64,000 nucleotides of DNA, from assembly GCA_001939145.1 (NCBI GenBank), contig LSRX01001213.1, forward strand, positions 130,676-194,675. Direction: 5' to 3'. The notes beneath the pieces were generated by a model. The model did not search any database. It had not been told where the DNA came from and saw only the letters and a list, made by a program, of their open reading frames with translations. The position numbers and the translations under genes are program-made. Below are positions 43,231-55,599 of the stretch, piece after piece. This DNA is from Symbiodinium microadriaticum. Lineage: Eukaryota > Sar > Dinophyceae > Suessiales > Symbiodiniaceae. How positions within the stretch are numbered: position 1 is the first letter of the stretch; the number at the start of each line of letters is the position of its first letter.

Positions 43231-44400
43231 ATGTTTGCTTTGCTTCTTGCTTGGGGCTGTCTTTGCATTCTGCTTACGCAAGGACGAGGTTTGCGGCGGT
43301 CGTGGGAGATGCCTAGAAGACCCCAGGGGACGTAAGTGAATCCCTTTGAGATGCATGGGGTTGCAGGTGCAAGGCCTTTCCCATTTTTTGAGAGGATTTG
43401 AGAGGAGATGTCAGGTGAGCGGTAAAGCTAGCTTTGGGCCAAGATGGGCCACGTGCCAGCTACAGTTACCCTTGATCACTGCCTCGGGTAAATACAACTG
43501 ATTGAAACTGGTTGAGGGAATGATTCCGTTTCTTCTCCGATCAGTCTGCCCAGGTGGAACTACACGCCCTCCGTGGACGATAAAGTCACCAACATTCTTC
43601 AGGGCTGCTTACACGGCAGGCCGGAGCCCTTGCTAACACGACAGCAGTATCACTGCTTGCGGAGAGCATATTCAGCACCTTATTCTACTTGATTCGGCCC
43701 TCTTGTTCGGATTCCGCAGCCTCTCCGGGCTCCGGGCTTCATACAGGTTCCTCTCATTTGTCGCCGAGGTTGTTCAGTGCCACAGCACAACTCCAGGCAT
43801 GCATCGCATTTGTTTGTTCCTAGATGTGTTTTGAGTTGCCTTTTCTGAAATCTCCAATTAAGGCAAGGGAACGCACAAGATCATAAGAAAATGCCGGCCG
43901 TCCCAACTACAGTTCAGGTTTGTGATGCATGGGATTGCAAGTTCGGGCAAGAAGGCCTACCAGGTGAAGTCACACTCCGCTGCCGGACAGGGCATGCTTC
44001 AAAAGCAACTAGGCGACACGCGTAAGCGGCACCGCTAATGACAGTGGCAGCAACAAGTGCAAAGACACGGAATGAGTTTCTGCGGTGACTCGGGATAATT
44101 CTGCTGCAGAGCACTGGCTGTCACTGGCTTTCATCCTACGAAAGATTGGAGAGACTCCTTTCTGGCAGCTTGTTGTGTTTGGTCATTTTGTTCCCGATCG
44201 AGGCTCGATGACATAAATTGTGAGCGTGTGTGGGCACAAGGGGCGAAAGCTCGCTGGGTTGCAGTCGCAGTTGACAAGCAGACTTAGCCTTCAAGCTTGA
44301 TGGATGAAAGCCAAGACTGTAGCAAGCACTAAGCTTTGCCAGCCCAGGGACCCCAAGTCAGTTCTTCCGCACCCATCTCCACGGTCGCCGGAGTCTCGCA
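43231..44400. other. Region without an identifiable gene
   Basis: Few frames above 60 codons on either strand, and no motif or large repeat. Confidence 0.5.
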
Positions 44401-44904
44401 GTGTTGCGCATGTCGCCACGTCACCCCCCGAGCCCCTTCGGAACGCTAGCGAGAGTAGGCAGAACTGAGAGCACAGCGCAGCTGACGTCAGGGAACTTTG
44501 AGTTTGCAAGGGTCGCGAAAACCCTTGAACCACATTTTAGAGAAAGTCGACTTAACCGAGCGCTCCTTGTGAGGTTGGAACCACCCGTGGATTTGCCACC
44601 GCCGCCGACGAAGCTGCCGATGCTGTCCACTGGCCTTGCAGGCCTGGAGCTCTGCAGCTTGTCATGTTCGCAGGGATTTGCGATAGATTCGGATTCAGCT
44701 TCTTCAATCGGCAGGTCACCATGGCGGCTGAACGCGAAGCCGAATTGCACATCTCTCCATCGGGGCGTAATTAGGATTAGTGGCCTTGTGCTAAACACTT
44801 TGCATGAGCATCTGATTTTACGTAGCAGGCTTGTCACGGGCATCAGTTGGTGCAAGCAAGAGAAGCACATTCATCTCGGAGACGTGCGAGCCCAGCAGCA
44901 GTGA
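44401..44904 (+). CDS. Unassigned ORF, 167 codons
   Basis: The frame from 44401 to TGA at 44902-44904 encodes 'SGNFEFARVAKTLEPHFRES', a proline run 'EPPVDLPPPPTKLP' and a Ser-rich part 'DSDSASSIGRSP'. Composition up to about 44750 is credible for coding DNA; the last 40 codons look intronic. The - strand is also open over 44421-44870 (149 codons), so strand choice rests on neighbour orientation. No family is recognised. Confidence 0.3.
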   Translation: MLRMSPRHPPSPFGTLARVGRTESTAQLTSGNFEFARVAKTLEPHFRESRLNRALLVRLEPPVDLPPPPTKLPMLSTGLAGLELCSLSCSQGFAIDSDSASSIGRSPWRLNAKPNCTSLHRGVIRISGLVLNTLHEHLILRSRLVTGISWCKQEKHIHLGDVRAQQQ

Positions 44905-46020
44905 CTATTTAGAGCCAACCGCTCCCTGGCATCTTAGAGGCCAGTTCGTTGGACTGAAATGCAGTCTTTGCACCTGGCATGTTTCACAAAAAGAAAAGAA
45001 GAAACACGAAGACATGGGAAGGCCTGCAGATCCCTGCAGATCCACAGTTCTGAATAGTTATAAGTTCTACTCCAGTCGGGATGAGGGGTACACGGTGCCA
45101 AGCTGTTTGTGTGAGTGCGGCTGTGTGATTCCTCCTTGGCGCTGCGCACCGTCCAAACCTTCTTTTCAGCCATGAGCCCGGTAAAGGTCAAGATCCAGCA
45201 CACTGCGCCAGCAGAAGACTAATTGAAACTCAGCTGTTGGTCAGCCCTAGAACAGGCTGTGCCGGCAGGAACGATTCCCTAGTCACGATTGCAAGCCAAG
45301 TCTTTGTTCAGATCAGAACCGTTACCATGCTCCCCAGCATGACACTAGCAGACAAGTCCACAACATACACAGAACTGGCAAGCTCCCCAGGGCCACTGAG
45401 CATCTCCAGATCATACCACTCTGTTGCGAGTGATTAGTGCCAGGTATCGAATGTGCTAGGAGCCTGGTGTTGCATATGGCTTTCGTGCAGCCCTGTCACT
45501 TCGACACCAGCTTGCCGCGGTGCGCTCCTTGGTCATTTGCGATCGCAATTAGTGGATGGCATTGATGCAAGGCCTGTTTTTGATGTCACATGTCCGCAGC
45601 ATACTAGTAACATGTATATCAGTCAGATGGATTGCGTGCATACACACCAGATTTTTCTTGATGGCCGTACCTGACAATGGACTCACAATTTTGGTTCAAC
45701 ACCTGGCAGGTATTGGAGACATGAGTCCTCCACTGTGGCAGGCACCATGGGGATGTTTGTTGGCCAATGGATGTATGCACAGCTATCATCGGTCAGAATG
45801 TTGATCGTCAGTTTGATGGTGATGCCGATCATGACTCATGACGATGATGATGATGATGATGATGGTGACGATGGTGATCATGCAGATGTTGCAGATGAAG
45901 ATATTTTTGTCGGATTAGTGTGGCTACGAATAGTTGACAAATCGAACTGACTAAACGGTCAGCTGGGAGGCCGCGGCTCGGAGTGCACAGTCTCGTTTTG
46001 CAATTGGACTCCTGGCTTTG
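44905..46020. other. Unassigned, with a GAT repeat
   Basis: Short frames without motifs. A GAT microsatellite occupies about 45843-45864. Confidence 0.5.
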
Positions 46021-46023
46021 CAG

Positions 46024-46117
46024 GGTTCCACAGTCACCGGAGCTCTGGCGTCGAGCGCGGGACTCACTAAAGAAGTTCGATGATCGCAGAGCAGCCCTCA
46101 ACCAGCGGTTCGTGTAG
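46024..46117 (+). CDS. Short exon, basic helix
   Basis: After a clear acceptor TTTGCAG (ending at 46023) the frame reads 'VPQSPELWRRARDSLKKFDD' and 'RRAALNQRFV', then TAG at 46115-46117. An arginine-rich helix of this kind is common in coiled-coil proteins. The exon probably ends a few bases before the stop. Its gene is unknown. Confidence 0.4.
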
Positions 46118-46885
46118 TGCAGGGATGTATGCAGACAAGGCCAATGTTAGCGGATGTCACGAAGGGTGGTGTGATGGCTGTTTGCCCTCAATAAGAGCTG
46201 CCAAATTCCGAGCAGAGTTGCCGAAGAGTATTCATGGCCGGTTTTCTTGGTCTCGTTGTGGCATTCGTGAAGCTACTCGAACGCCGAGCGCGGTTCATGT
46301 GCCACGGCTAACCTCCGGCTGCAAGCCAATGCCGGTGACGACAGAGTTGCTAGGAGTGCACCTCGCCATGCCTGACCTACCTCAAGCAGATATGTGTTTC
46401 CTTACCGTTGTTTGGCTCCATGCTGCGATGTCCAGGAAGGCTTGTTGGCGAGCGAACTTGGCTGGCGTCGCGGTCACACTGTCGAAATTGATGGAGAGGG
46501 TCACGGATGTGAAGTGCAGTTGAGCAGAGTGTCGCAGTTCGAAGTTTGCCAGGTCGGTGCTGCTGCGCTACACTCCCAATCCCGCCCGGCTTCCAGAGGC
46601 CCATCGCAGACGACTGATTGAACCTATGTGTGTGGAATCATGTCAAGGCCAAGGCCAAGGCAATGTCAAGTCCACCTGTTTGTGTCATTGCATAGAGGAA
46701 AACATTTTGTAATTTCGGGACTGCTCACCAGGTGCACGCAATCCGTTCGGTGCCCGGCGTGATCTCGCTGTCACAGCACCGGTTTGGATGAGACTTGTAA
46801 TTGTAGGCTTGTCTCGAATTTTGGCTATGAGTCTTGAGCTTGTTTGGGCGACGACGGTATCCAGGATTCCCACGCAGTGCCCTTG
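46118..46885. other. Unassigned
   Basis: A 147-codon + frame (46080-46523) overlaps the short exon above in another frame and has no motif. A small AAGGCC repeat lies at about 46648-46662. Confidence 0.35.
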
Positions 46886-46891
46886 TGAGAC

Positions 46892-47030
46892 ATGGAGTTG
46901 GCCTCGTCTGATTCGAGGCTGCGCAAGCTTCGGGTGGAGCTGCGAGCGAAGCTGGATAGCCGGCCAGCGTCCGACACGGTTGAGGATTCTGCGGACTCAG
47001 CCCATGAGCAATGCTGTGGGCACTCTGCCA
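46892..47030 (+). CDS. Short unassigned exon
   Basis: ATG at 46892 opens 'MELASSDSRLRKLRVELRAK', followed by 'LDSRPASDTVEDSADSAHEQ'. The charged helix and Ser/Asp-rich tail look coding. The frame stays open to 47173, but its later part turns Cys- and Leu-rich and is probably intronic. It might be a first exon because of the good ATG. Confidence 0.35.
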
Positions 47031-47173
47031 TGTCAGGCATGAAATCAGATACGATCGCAACTTGGATCAGTTTTTGCAAAACGCGACTTCTAGGTGAATC
47101 TTTGTTTATGATGATCTTATCGACCAGAAGCTGTTGTGGGCCATGTTTAGCCGCTGACTCTAGCAGCAATTAA

Positions 47174-47808
47174 GTCTTGCATATTTTAAGATCCACTCAA
47201 TCCCCAGACTCAACCCCAGTCGCAGGACGTGCGGCGGCTTGGACAAATTTGATGATTCGGTGTCTATTTGTCTCGTTCCTGCACTGGCCAGCATTGTGAT
47301 GTGTTGCGTTGGAATCGAGAACCGAACGCCGACGAGGCGATGAATGGGCAGGCAACTTCTGGCAAGTGGAGTTCACTAGCTGCAAAACAACCCATTTGCA
47401 GCTTCTCATTCGTCATCCTTCAAACCTCGCAAAGTCAAACCCTGGCAGTTCATTCAGTACCGGTAGGATGGTCTGAGAGTATCTACAGCGGTAGTTCGTG
47501 ACCGGTGTACCAGCATGTGCAGATCCCCCTACCCCTTCCCTGCACGTTAGCATACTTGATGGAAGCGAGGACCCCATAGCCAGAGCAAAGCAGGACAGGA
47601 CCCAAGAAAGTAAGCAGAAATAATCATCTCAGGAATCTAAGGGGTAGGATTTCTTCGCGATTTGCTCACGTGGTCCGGGAACCTGTTTGAGGAACCTGAC
47701 CGCCTCGCTGCCGAGGCCCAGCCCAGAAGCTGGCATCGAGGTGCCTGCTGAGGGGCGTACGGGGATAAGGATGATTATAGGGCTCTAGAGTGTGCGATGT
47801 TTTGCAAG
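47174..47808. other. Intergenic, nothing recognised
   Basis: Short frames only. Confidence 0.45.
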
Positions 47809-48500
47809 TGTTGGGGGCGCTGAGCGAATCCAACGAATACACCACAGCAATCTATATCCTTGAGGAGCTGTTGAGCAGAGGCCAGGCGGAAGAGGCCTGT
47901 GCACTGGTGGAGGACCTGTTGCGATTTCCCGATTAGTTGCCATGTCGTTTGGCAGAGGTGCTTCTGCATTGCATAATGCATCGATCACTTTCACTTTCCA
48001 GGAGATGGCATTAAATATGGTGGCCGCACTCAGTCCTTTGTCCGGGCTGTTCACTGCTCTTTTAGGGTGTTTGTGCCAAGCTTGTGCGAGTTGCACCATC
48101 AGAGCCGACTAAGCTCGAAGTACATGCCCTGGTTGGGCCTGAGGTGACTCCCTCGACGTCGTCATACGGCAGTGTGATCAATGCGTGCTCAAAGGCCCCC
48201 TGACTGATGCAAACCGCGAGAAATTGCAGCAAGACCAACATTCAACGGTCGTTCTTCATTTGCCATGTGTCGTGGAGTCATCTCATAAGTCCTGAGGCGT
48301 AGCATCCAGCAAGAGCCTCCGCAAAGCTCATGTTGGACCCTGTGACTGCGAGGAAGGACACGTGGACAAGGCTGCCCTTCTCCTTGCGACACTCGCCGGA
48401 GCTGCTGTTCTTTGGGTAGACTTCAAACGCAGAACCATTGCCAGAACATTGCATGTAATCCATGTCAGCATCCTGTTTTGCGATGTCGACCTTACGTACA

Positions 48501-48566
<66 letters not shown>

Positions 48567-49570
48567 CGCACGCGGCCGGGGGGATTGTCTGTTTAATTGG
48601 CTTGTAATCGAGACCATGCTGCCGCCTCTCAACTCAGGAAGCTTAGAGCCATGGAATGTTCGCCAGATGGCAACTTGGACTAATTCATTTTCTGGAATCT
48701 CACCGTTTAGATGTTGTGCGATATTTGAATCTGTTTGCGCTTCCGAGTTGTCTCGTACGGCAGCGTCATAAACGGCTTTGCGAAGGCAGGCATGCAGCAA
48801 GAGCAAGACTGCCGTGGGAGAACTTCTGGCTTGCAGAAACTAGATGACAAGAGGACAATTGGAAAAGTCGCAGGCTGGCAGACCGGAAGACATTGGACGC
48901 CTTATGGAGGATATGGATGCGCGGCTCTTAGCTGAGTGTCTCGCACTTTCTTGACACGTTCACAATCGCTATCGTTGCCTCTTACGGGCATCGAGATCTA
49001 CACCTGTTGCGTAATGTGGCACCTTCGTTTCTGTAGCTTTAACTTGTGAGCTAGAGCCAAGGGTGATGGCGTGCCAGTCGATGTGGTCATGCACAACGGC
49101 ATGCTTGAGGCATGAGGACTTCCACGTCCGCTTCGCCGTTTCCTTGTTGCCGCCGCGTTCAAGCCATCAAGGGTCACTCTTACCATGTGGAGCAAAGTCT
49201 GCCTCCGACTCGGCAGGCTCTTCTGAACACTGGGAGGGTCGATGATGCCTTTGACTGGCTGGTTTCCATGATGGCTCCGGAGGCCTGGGACCGAGCTTGC
49301 AGCAGGTCTCCTCCTGGGTGCAAGGCATCAGAGGTCTCGCAGGAGATGAGCCGCAGGAAACCAGCACTGGCACGCAAGTTTTCCTTCTGCATAAGGACGA
49401 TTCTTCAAGTGGATCGAGGAGACATTGCCGTAATGCCATGCTTTGCAAATAAGCAACCGCAGAGACGGCGACGACCGGGCGAACGTATGTTTAAAATGTG
49501 GAACGCCGGAAGGAGTCGCGAAGTTCGTCCAAATATTTGGTCCTACACCAAAGTCGCCGGAGCGTGCTGG
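47809..49570 (+). CDS. PPR gene, 'YGSVINACSKA' subtype, first exon group
   Basis: Exon-like pieces on +: 47809-47936 ('NEYTTAIYILEELLSRGQAE' then 'EACALVEDLL'), 48105-48203 ('EVTPSTSSYGSVINACSKA'), 48744-48800 ('RVVSYGSVINGFAKAGMQQ'), 48844-48954 ('QLEKSQAGRPEDIGRLMED', helical), about 49203-49285 ('NTGRVDDAFDWLVSMM') and about 49503-49565 ('VRPNIWSYTKVAGAC'). The pattern x-x-P-x-x-x-S-Y-x-S-V-I-N-A-C-A-K-A-G followed by A-E/D-x-W-L-x-x-M is one of the common dinoflagellate PPR styles. PPR proteins bind organelle RNA and affect its processing, stability or translation. Exons are short and widely spaced. Junctions are not resolved, and some copies may be dead. Confidence 0.5.
48503..48564. repeat. 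(GT)31 microsatellite
   Basis: A pure GT run of about 62 bp between two PPR exons, so almost certainly intronic. Confidence 0.95.
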
Positions 49571-49687
49571 CCTTGGGTCTCCTCCTGTAACGCTGCCCGG
49601 AGAGCGTGGACTGTTTTTTGTTTTACGAAGTATGGTCCGTCCCATGTAGCCATCCTCAATCCGCATCGTCACTACGGGTGATCCCGT

Positions 49688-51720
49688 GGTATTGCTGAGG
49701 TTAGCAAGGCAGGGCCGCACCAGCGCTGTGGCCTCCCTCTTGAAGGCCTGCGCTTCATTGCCATGTACTTGAAGCAGGATGGTGACTCTGTTTCAGTTCG
49801 GCAATCTTCCCGAGTCGGCTTAGTCGTGAATCACAGAGAGCCTGGGCGCATTGCCAGACCATGGACCAGATGAACGTGAAGCCTGCAATTCGACTCCACG
49901 ACCGGATTCTTCGAGGCGCATGGTAGGGCAGGTCAAGCAGCACGTTAAGACTTTAAACATGCAGTGGGATGAGGATTCTGGTGCGGAACTGCATCCTTCT
50001 CAGGCATGTAACCATGTCAAGCCTTCTTGAGGCCTCCTCTCTGCAAAGAAGCGTGCAGAGGCCTACAGGTGCTCCGCTGCACACTTGAACTGCAAGAAGG
50101 AGCCACATGCGCATGTGCTGCTTAGCCTGGCATTGCACAGGGAGCCATTGGTTCCTAGGGAAAAGACGAGCACCTTGCCATGTGACGGAGGCAAGTCCAA
50201 CAGAACTCCACTCGTTCAGTGATCTATCACCACTATCGTTAGAGTCATTGTGGCTTGAAGGTCTGACCCTAAACACAGGCGACGCTGAGACAATATCGGA
50301 TTCATCGTGGTGTGTCGGTTACTGCTGCCTTTCGACATGCAGGTGGCTGCGACAAGTTGTAAGGCGAGCCTGGCCGAGTTTGGCAGATTGCATCCAGGAT
50401 GTGGCGAGTTGAGAGAACTGTTTGTCGACATGTTGTCTTGCACAACAGATGAACAAGCGAGCATTGCAGAATCCATCAACAACTAGGGAGGGTGATGCCG
50501 GTCAGATGACATCGTGTGAATCTTGTGCGATGCAAGGTCTGGCGTAGATTTCGATGCACAGTTCGTCACACTGGCAACTTGGATGCCACCAGTCCATCCT
50601 CACTTCCTGATGAAGATCCGTCTTGTGCTGAAGAGCCGGGAGTCCGCACTCAGTCGGCTATGTAAACCCAGGCTCTCGATGTCTGCATACAAACCGGCTC
50701 CTTCACAGAGGCTGAGGGGGGCATTGGTTTTTTGTGACCCAAGGCCAGCTGCCTCATTTTGTTTCTTGCATTGGTGTGCCAGGCCTTTGCTTGGCTGAAT
50801 GGCATGGAGGACTGCATGCCTTCTTTTGAATTTTGATGCACCTGGTGCTGTGCTTCCTGAGTCGCACTTCCATGAGACTTGCATTGTCCAAGTTCAGTGC
50901 TTAGAGCGTCAAGCCAGGATGCCGGCATTGATCCACCTACTGAAGGTGCACCCCGTCGAAATGGTGACAGCGTCGGATGGAAAGAAATCGAGTTTCACGT
51001 TCAGCAACTCAGCCTCTATCATGCGCTGTCCACTAGAGACTGAGGAAATGTCGGCTGACTTGGTACGTACGTAAAGCATAACGAAGATGTGACAGGCAGA
51101 GGGGGCGTTTCCTTCTTCGTGAAAGCCGTGACGGTGTGCACCATGGCACCACCCTTGGAGTGCTTGCGTTGAACCATACCTCGGACATCCTATGGAAGGT
51201 TGGGTATATGCGTTTCATGCTCCCAGGCCGCGTCTTTCGATCAGCAGACGCGAGGGAACTGCATTTGGGCCCTTTTTTACGTTGAAATTGCAATTCTCCC
51301 GTGCCCCCCCGCCCTCTCAGTCCGTCCCCTCTGTCTTTGTATCCCCCCACAGAACACAGGAAGCGGAGCAATTGCAATTTGGGTAGTTTTGGCACTGAAA
51401 ACGCCGAACTTATTGTAAGCTAAGTTTGCACGGCGGCACGCAGCTACTGCATGAGTACTTCTCTTGAGGCCAAGCGTCTCCAAGAGGGCCTCGATTGGCT
51501 AGAGCGCGCTGAAGCCGCAAACTTGTGCCTTGGCTGCAAGTCAGAGGGCATGCCCGTCGCGTTCCTACCAGGCAGCTGGCACTGCGAGACTTTACAATGA
51601 TGATCCCCGGCATCTCAGGAAGTTTGCACCAGACGAGGCCCAAGCCCAAGCTCGTTTCGGCATGTTTGCTGTCAGAGAGGGGCTAATTGAACCCCCGGAC
51701 CTGACATGTTACATACAGTA
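49688..51720 (+). CDS. Unassigned exons between PPR blocks
   Basis: Four pieces look coding. 49688-49873: 'GLPLEGLRFIAMYLKQDGDS'. 50343-50486, after GCAG: 'ASLAEFGRLHPGCGELRELF' to TAG. 50898-51062, between TTCAG and a GTACGT donor: 'CLERQARMPALIHLLKVHPV' with 'DGKKSSFTFSN'. 51451-51717, ending at a GTAAGT donor: 'MSTSLEAKRLQEGLDWLERA' and, in a second frame, 'LRKFAPDEAQAQARFGMF'. The switch of frame in the last piece can be closed with an intron starting GAGGGC (GA donor) at about 51544. The helices could be PPR-like but lack the signature. Whether they belong to the PPR gene is unknown. Confidence 0.4.
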
Positions 51721-51949
51721 AGTCTGAGAAAATGTATAGCAACACATAGATATATTCACTTGTTTGTGCTTGCTTGACTTATGTGTTCAATTTACAGCAC
51801 AAAGTCAGAGATATCTGTGAATCGGTTGAACAGGACCTTGAGGACGCCAACTGTTTTGCGCACGAGCCGAGTGCGAAGTGTGTCGTGTGTTCCTTTGTTG
51901 TGAACTTCAAGGTAGCCGTCGCGTAAGAGTGTGTGTAGGGCTTACTATA

Positions 51950-52035
51950 TACATATACACACATATACATACATCCATGCATGCATGCATGCATGCATGC
52001 ATGCATGCATGCAGGTATGTACGTATGTATGTTTA
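51950..52035. repeat. CATA/CATG microsatellite
   Basis: ACATA and GCATGCAT runs followed by GTAT. Confidence 0.95.
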
Positions 52036-52039
52036 TGAC

Positions 52040-53215
52040 AGGTAGAGACATTTCAGAGAGGTCCCCAATCCACTTGCTCATAATTTTCTTCTAGACTGCC
52101 CAGCACGACTTGCACCAACCCGCTGAGCAGGATGGTCGCTCGTCCAAAGGGCCGCGAGGCGCGTCTCCTGTGGTTTGGGGTCCACTGTAACGGAGTTCCA
52201 GGACTAGAGATTAAGATTTTCGAGTTCAAGCCACAGAAGCCACTTTTCAGGCGGGTCTAACTGGGTTTGCGTGATTTGTCTTGGGGCCAAGGGTCCGTGC
52301 TGCTCTGCACGACCGGACCAAGAGCCGTGCTCGATTCCTTTGAGTCATGAGCCTGAACCCTGGTGTAGTACGAGTTCGTGTCTCAGCTCCCGATTCCAGT
52401 AATCCTGTAACAACCGAGGTTTGCTACTGAGATAGTCTCATTTCCCGGCAGCACCTCAGGGACTGTGTTGACGAACTCCAGACATCCAGTTAGGTGCACC
52501 GCTTTGAGCTGGTGCCCCGTGCAGGCTTTTTGCCAGACATGATTAGTTCGCCGAGGCATTCCCTTGCGGCCGGCCTATGTCGCTCTGATGCAGGCATGGC
52601 CATGGCCCATCATGACACGAATGCAGCGAAAGCCATCGGCCTTGCACCAACAGTTTCGTATCCATCGCCTTGCCTGCCTAAACATGGGGAGCGGTTTGAG
52701 ACTGAACCTACGACACAGCACGTTGTGTAGTCTAATCCGTCAGAAGCGAACAAGCAGCTGTCAATGCAAATCGCAGGCGTTCGCACGGGCGCAGAACAGA
52801 GAACAGGCCAAAGACCTCCTCGTGCGACTGGAGGCATGGTTCAACTAGCTTTGCTTCCGAATTTTCCATGGCTCCGGCCGCAGATGGTTCGTTGCATCCT
52901 TCCCGATGGTCGCAAGCATGTTGTGTCGGCGCGTTCAATGCTTTCTCTATGTCCGAGAAGCTTGATGTCGGCGAGCTTCCAAGATACCGCCGTACAACCC
53001 GAAACCTTTGAAGCACTCGAAACTCCAAACCTGCTCGAGGCCGAAGAGGGGCGAGTGGACACCATGGCTCGAACGACTCTGGTCGAAGAGTTTGCCAGCC
53101 CCGGACTCGGTTGTTGGAGGCGTCATGGAGGGTCCATCAAAGGCCTGGATCGCCGTTCTGTTGCGGACCCGCCCATCATGCCGAAGAGACGTCATGTGTG
53201 TTTGTATATATCATT
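52040..53215. other. Mostly unassigned
   Basis: The + frame 52764-53219 (151 codons) contains a stretch that may be coding ('QPETFEALETPNLLEAEEG'), but two other + frames are partly open there and no family is recognised. The rest has short frames only. Confidence 0.35.
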
Positions 53216-53219
53216 GTAG

Positions 53220-53239
53220 TGTGTATGTATATGTGTGTA

Positions 53240-53273
<34 letters not shown>

Positions 53274-53433
53274 CATACAGACATACATACATACATACAT
53301 ACATACATACATACACATATGCACATATATATATATACACATACATATACGTATACATGAGTTGTGTATACAGCTATTTGTATGCGTATGTATGCATACA
53401 CAGCTACATATATAGATATAGATATAGATACAG

Positions 53434-53465
<32 letters not shown>

Positions 53466-53475
53466 CTATGCACCT
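53220..53475. repeat. CATA/TA/TG compound microsatellite
   Basis: A CATA run of about 80 bp, then TA, GATA and GT runs. Confidence 0.95.
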
Positions 53476-54299
53476 ACATATGCTCACTTGAGTGAGTGAG
53501 TGACTCAGTCATTGAGCGATGGGCTGGGCGTGGCACACTCGTTTCCTTGGCTGGTGTCGTCCGTATGTTTTTTGGTCAGAGCAGCAGGAATAGAGACAAG
53601 CGATGGAGGCAGCGTTGCATGAGAGGAAGTTGCAGGGTCCATCATAGCAGCAACCATGTTGCAGCACGTTCGCCGCAAAGCCGCCACAGCCATCAGAGTT
53701 CCGAGCGTCTTGCCTTGTGACACTCCAGGCCACGACAGTCCGGAGGCCGGGCCAACCTGTCGTTATTGTCGTTCCGTGTCGGCGAAAAGAAACTCGGGGT
53801 TCTCCGGTGATTTCTCTCTCCCGTGCTAAGAAGCTGCGCTTGGAGTGCCTCGTGCATCAGAACTGCAACGCTTCCCTGAATGATGTTCTCACACCTGCCA
53901 AGAGCCTTTTTTTCTCGTATTCTGCATACCTGTATAGCAAGGATAAGGTCATGATGCGATTAAGCCTAAGGATCGAGGAGCCGCTTGCACTCTTCTTCGG
54001 TTATATTATATATACTTCCATGGACACCTGGCGCCTTGATTTTTTTGCGAGGCGGCACGGCAGCTCACGCAGCAGCTTCAGGAGGCATGATGGCTTTCGA
54101 GTTTCGGTATTCCGACGTGGATAGTGACAGTGGAAATAAGATTCTGAAGTAGGGACGCAATACAGATGAGAACGGACGCGGGGCTCCCTAAGTTCTTGAC
54201 ACCTTCCATGGAGGACAACAGGGGTGGTTATAGATCCTGATTTGTAAGTCTTTTGGAAGTGCTCCTTGTGCCTCGACCCAACGTTGCCCCTCGTCCTGC
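53476..54299. other. Region without an identifiable gene
   Basis: A 135-codon + frame (53717-54124) is open, but it contains hydrophobic AT-rich read-through and no motif. Confidence 0.4.
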
Positions 54300-55590
54300 T
54301 GCCACCTGTTCAGCTTGGCCAAAGGATGGGAACCTGACCGTCCAGTTGTTTGGACGGGTGATATCCGCCTGTGCGAAGGCAGCGGAAACAACAGACCCAT
54401 GCAGAATGCTGCAGAGTCCAGTGGAGTGTGGCGGGAATGGTTGCTGCGCCTGAGGGTCAGGAACTCGAAGACAAGTTCTAATGTTGGTGTTCTGGCGGCT
54501 TTTGCTCGTGGTGCTGACTGCTGCGGCAATTCAGAGTCCGTTTGCTACCCGGGCCGGGCCCTGCGACAGGCGAGCAAGACCGACGAAGCAATCCAGTGGT
54601 TCGATGCCGCCTGGATGCACCGGTGCTTGTCAAGGCAGCGACCGCAGCTGTAGCGCCAAAGCCGTACAATCTACATCCTAGTGGTGCTTTTTGTTATTCT
54701 GTCGACATGAGTTGTGCTGCCGTGTCTCCCGGCCCTCCAAATCCAAGCCCTTGGACATCTGAGAACATGGTCTCCGCCACTGTCGAACCAGATGCAGTCG
54801 CTTGGAATGGAAACTTGGCGGCAACGCGAGCCTCCACGAAGACACTGGCTTTGCCTCGATTGCTTTAGCTTCTTTGCCTCAAGAGTCTGGTGCTCAAGGC
54901 TATGTCAGCTTGAGTGCAAGCCGAGGCGTCATCAATGCTTGTTCCAGGCCTGTCCTCGCTTGGACATTCTCGAAGTTTAGCTTTTGTAAGATCCGGCAGG
55001 CTTTCACCCGCACAATGCTGACATAGTATCAACACTCTTTGCAGGGATCTGTGCTGCCCGCAGGGTGGGGCGAGTCACAGAGGCTGAGATGTGGCTCGGT
55101 GATTGCCCCAAGCTGCACCGCAGAAGCGATTCTTCATGTGGGTGACGACCCAGAAGCATGCACGAGAGTCTTGTGAGTATCGCACGATCCCCGTCTGACA
55201 TACTTTCAGCAACGACGGCCTGCACTGCTTGGAGACAGCGCAAGACAGGTGAAATGGAAGCCTCGGGCATCACTCCCGATGTCTTCTCTTACACGACTGC
55301 CGCTTGCCCAGCACATTGCGGTGGGCTTTTGGACATAACTATCTTTGTAGCATCTCACTGATTTCGCATCCAGAAACTGCTAAGCAGGCGAGTTTACCAG
55401 TTTATCTAGCAGAATCTGGCAAGCTGCCAGTAGCCACGGAGGTTCTCAGTGTTTTTTGGACTTCGCCGGCTCGGGGCAGAGCTGTTCAACCAGAGCCATT
55501 CGACTCTCGGAGCGGACTGAGCAGGTCATCAATGCTTGCGCCCAGTCGGGTCGACCGCAGGAGGCGGTGTTGCTGGGGCAGCAGTAGCAG
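54300..55590 (+). CDS. PPR exons, second group
   Basis: Pieces in order on +: 'VQLFGRVISACAKAAETT' (about 54340-54395), 'QASKTDEAIQWFDAAW' (about 54568-54617), 'VEPDAVAWNGNLAAT' (about 54782-54828), 'ASRGVINACSRPVLAW' (about 54917-54965), 'STLFAGICAARRVGRVTEAE' with 'MWLGD' (55026-55145, TGA at the end), 'MEASGITPDVFSYTTAACPA' (about 55256-55317) and 'QVINACAQSGRPQEAVLLGQ' (about 55510-55585). Each is half to one PPR unit. The order of half-units (helix B of one, helix A of the next) suggests that introns fall inside repeats. They may be the 3-prime part of the gene at 47.8 kb or a separate or decayed one. Confidence 0.45.
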
Positions 55591-55599
55591 ATAGTAGCA

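Noticed and set aside
51660-51720. GGGGGTTCAATTAGCCCC on the - strand, resembling a tRNA T-arm
   Set aside because: The stem does not pair properly, no acceptor or anticodon arm is found nearby, and the segment is inside a better supported coding exon.
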